Shown here: positions 4,865 to 5,061 of the stretch, piece by piece
Layout: every line of letters begins with the position of its first letter
Position numbering within the stretch: position 1 is the first letter of the stretch
Source of the DNA: an uncultured Rhizobiaceae group bacterium
GTDB lineage: Bacteria; Pseudomonadota; Alphaproteobacteria; Rhizobiales; Rhizobiaceae
Direction: 5' to 3'
Length of the DNA stretch: 5,061 nucleotides
NCBI GenBank assembly: GCA_937923355.1
Contig: CALAIO010000193.1
Span: 1-5,061, forward strand
Made by a program: the position numbers and the translations under genes
Notes under the pieces: generated by a model
What the model saw: only the letters and a program-made list of their open reading frames with translations
The model's database searches: none
Told to the model about the DNA's origin: nothing

Positions 4865-5061
4865 ATGACTGTAGAAACACCCCTTCTTGATACGATCAAT
4901 CTTCCTGAAGATCTTAGAAAAGTCAGTGAAGATCAGCTCCCGCAGGTAGCAGATGAAGTTCGAACAGAAATGATTGATTCTGTTTCCCAGACAGGGGGGC
5001 ATTTAGGTGCAGGGCTTGGTGTCGTCGAGCTTACAACTGCCATTCATTATGTTTTTAATAC
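4865..5061 (+). CDS. dxs: 1-deoxy-D-xylulose-5-phosphate synthase, N-terminal part (cut by window edge)
   Basis: The 65 complete codons present encode the N-terminus of Dxs, a thiamine-diphosphate enzyme that condenses pyruvate with glyceraldehyde 3-phosphate. This is the first step of the MEP isoprenoid pathway and also supplies thiamine and pyridoxal precursors. The leader [29 protein letters not shown] has the usual alphaproteobacterial pattern. It is followed by the conserved [17 protein letters not shown] (41-57), where H46 aligns with the histidine conserved in E. coli Dxs (H49), and by AIHYVFNT. About 90% of a normal Dxs of roughly 620-640 residues lies beyond the window. The ATG at 4865 has only a purine-rich upstream stretch (AAAAAGAACG) without a clear GGAG. 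It is 113 bp after recF and may have its own promoter. Pairing with recF is positional and implies no shared function. A transketolase-type relative is much less likely given the [13 protein letters not shown] match. Confidence 0.93.
   Translation, partial: MTVETPLLDTINLPEDLRKVSEDQLPQVADEVRTEMIDSVSQTGGHLGAGLGVVELTTAIHYVFN

Overview
The window is a replication-initiation locus of an alphaproteobacterium, with every gene on the + strand. The order is: tail of an unidentified upstream gene, a single-domain rhodanese, dnaA, dnaN, recF, and the first 65 codons of dxs. The DnaA box VII/sensor I region (residues 335-360, with AADR in place of the usual TSDR), the RecF N-terminus and the Dxs N-terminus all read like alphaproteobacterial, probably Hyphomicrobiales (Rhizobiales)-type, proteins. 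Base composition looks only moderate by eye, with many A/T-ending codons, so this is not a typical high-GC member of the order. The genus cannot be named from the sequence.

Region by region. Bases 1-109 hold an open frame that could be the C-terminus of an upstream gene. Bases 104-126 form a perfect 9-bp dyad just before the ribosome binding site of the rhodanese gene (144-572). An A-rich 85-bp gap with a weak Shine-Dalgarno site leads to dnaA (658-2289), whose product has about 67 extra residues before domain I. The 182-bp dnaA-dnaN spacer (2290-2471) is the most structured non-coding stretch: G-tracts in its first half can pair with either of two C-tracts, a compact 8-bp dyad sits just upstream of a -10-like TATATT, and two TCCCCA motifs are present. 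dnaN (2472-3590) is followed after 27 bp by recF (3618-4751), which starts at TTG beneath a tiny hairpin that overlaps its ribosome binding site. A 113-bp spacer then leads to dxs (4865 to the window edge).

DnaA loads the replicative helicase at the origin, the DnaN clamp confers processivity on the polymerase and helps inactivate DnaA-ATP, and RecF acts at single-stranded gaps behind stalled forks. The rhodanese (sulfur transfer) and Dxs (isoprenoid and thiamine/pyridoxal precursor synthesis) are metabolic neighbours with no obvious functional link. No mobile element, CRISPR array, tRNA or rRNA was seen. I found no convincing new biological system; the points worth checking are small regulatory-looking dyads, the DnaA N-terminal extension and the gene placement.
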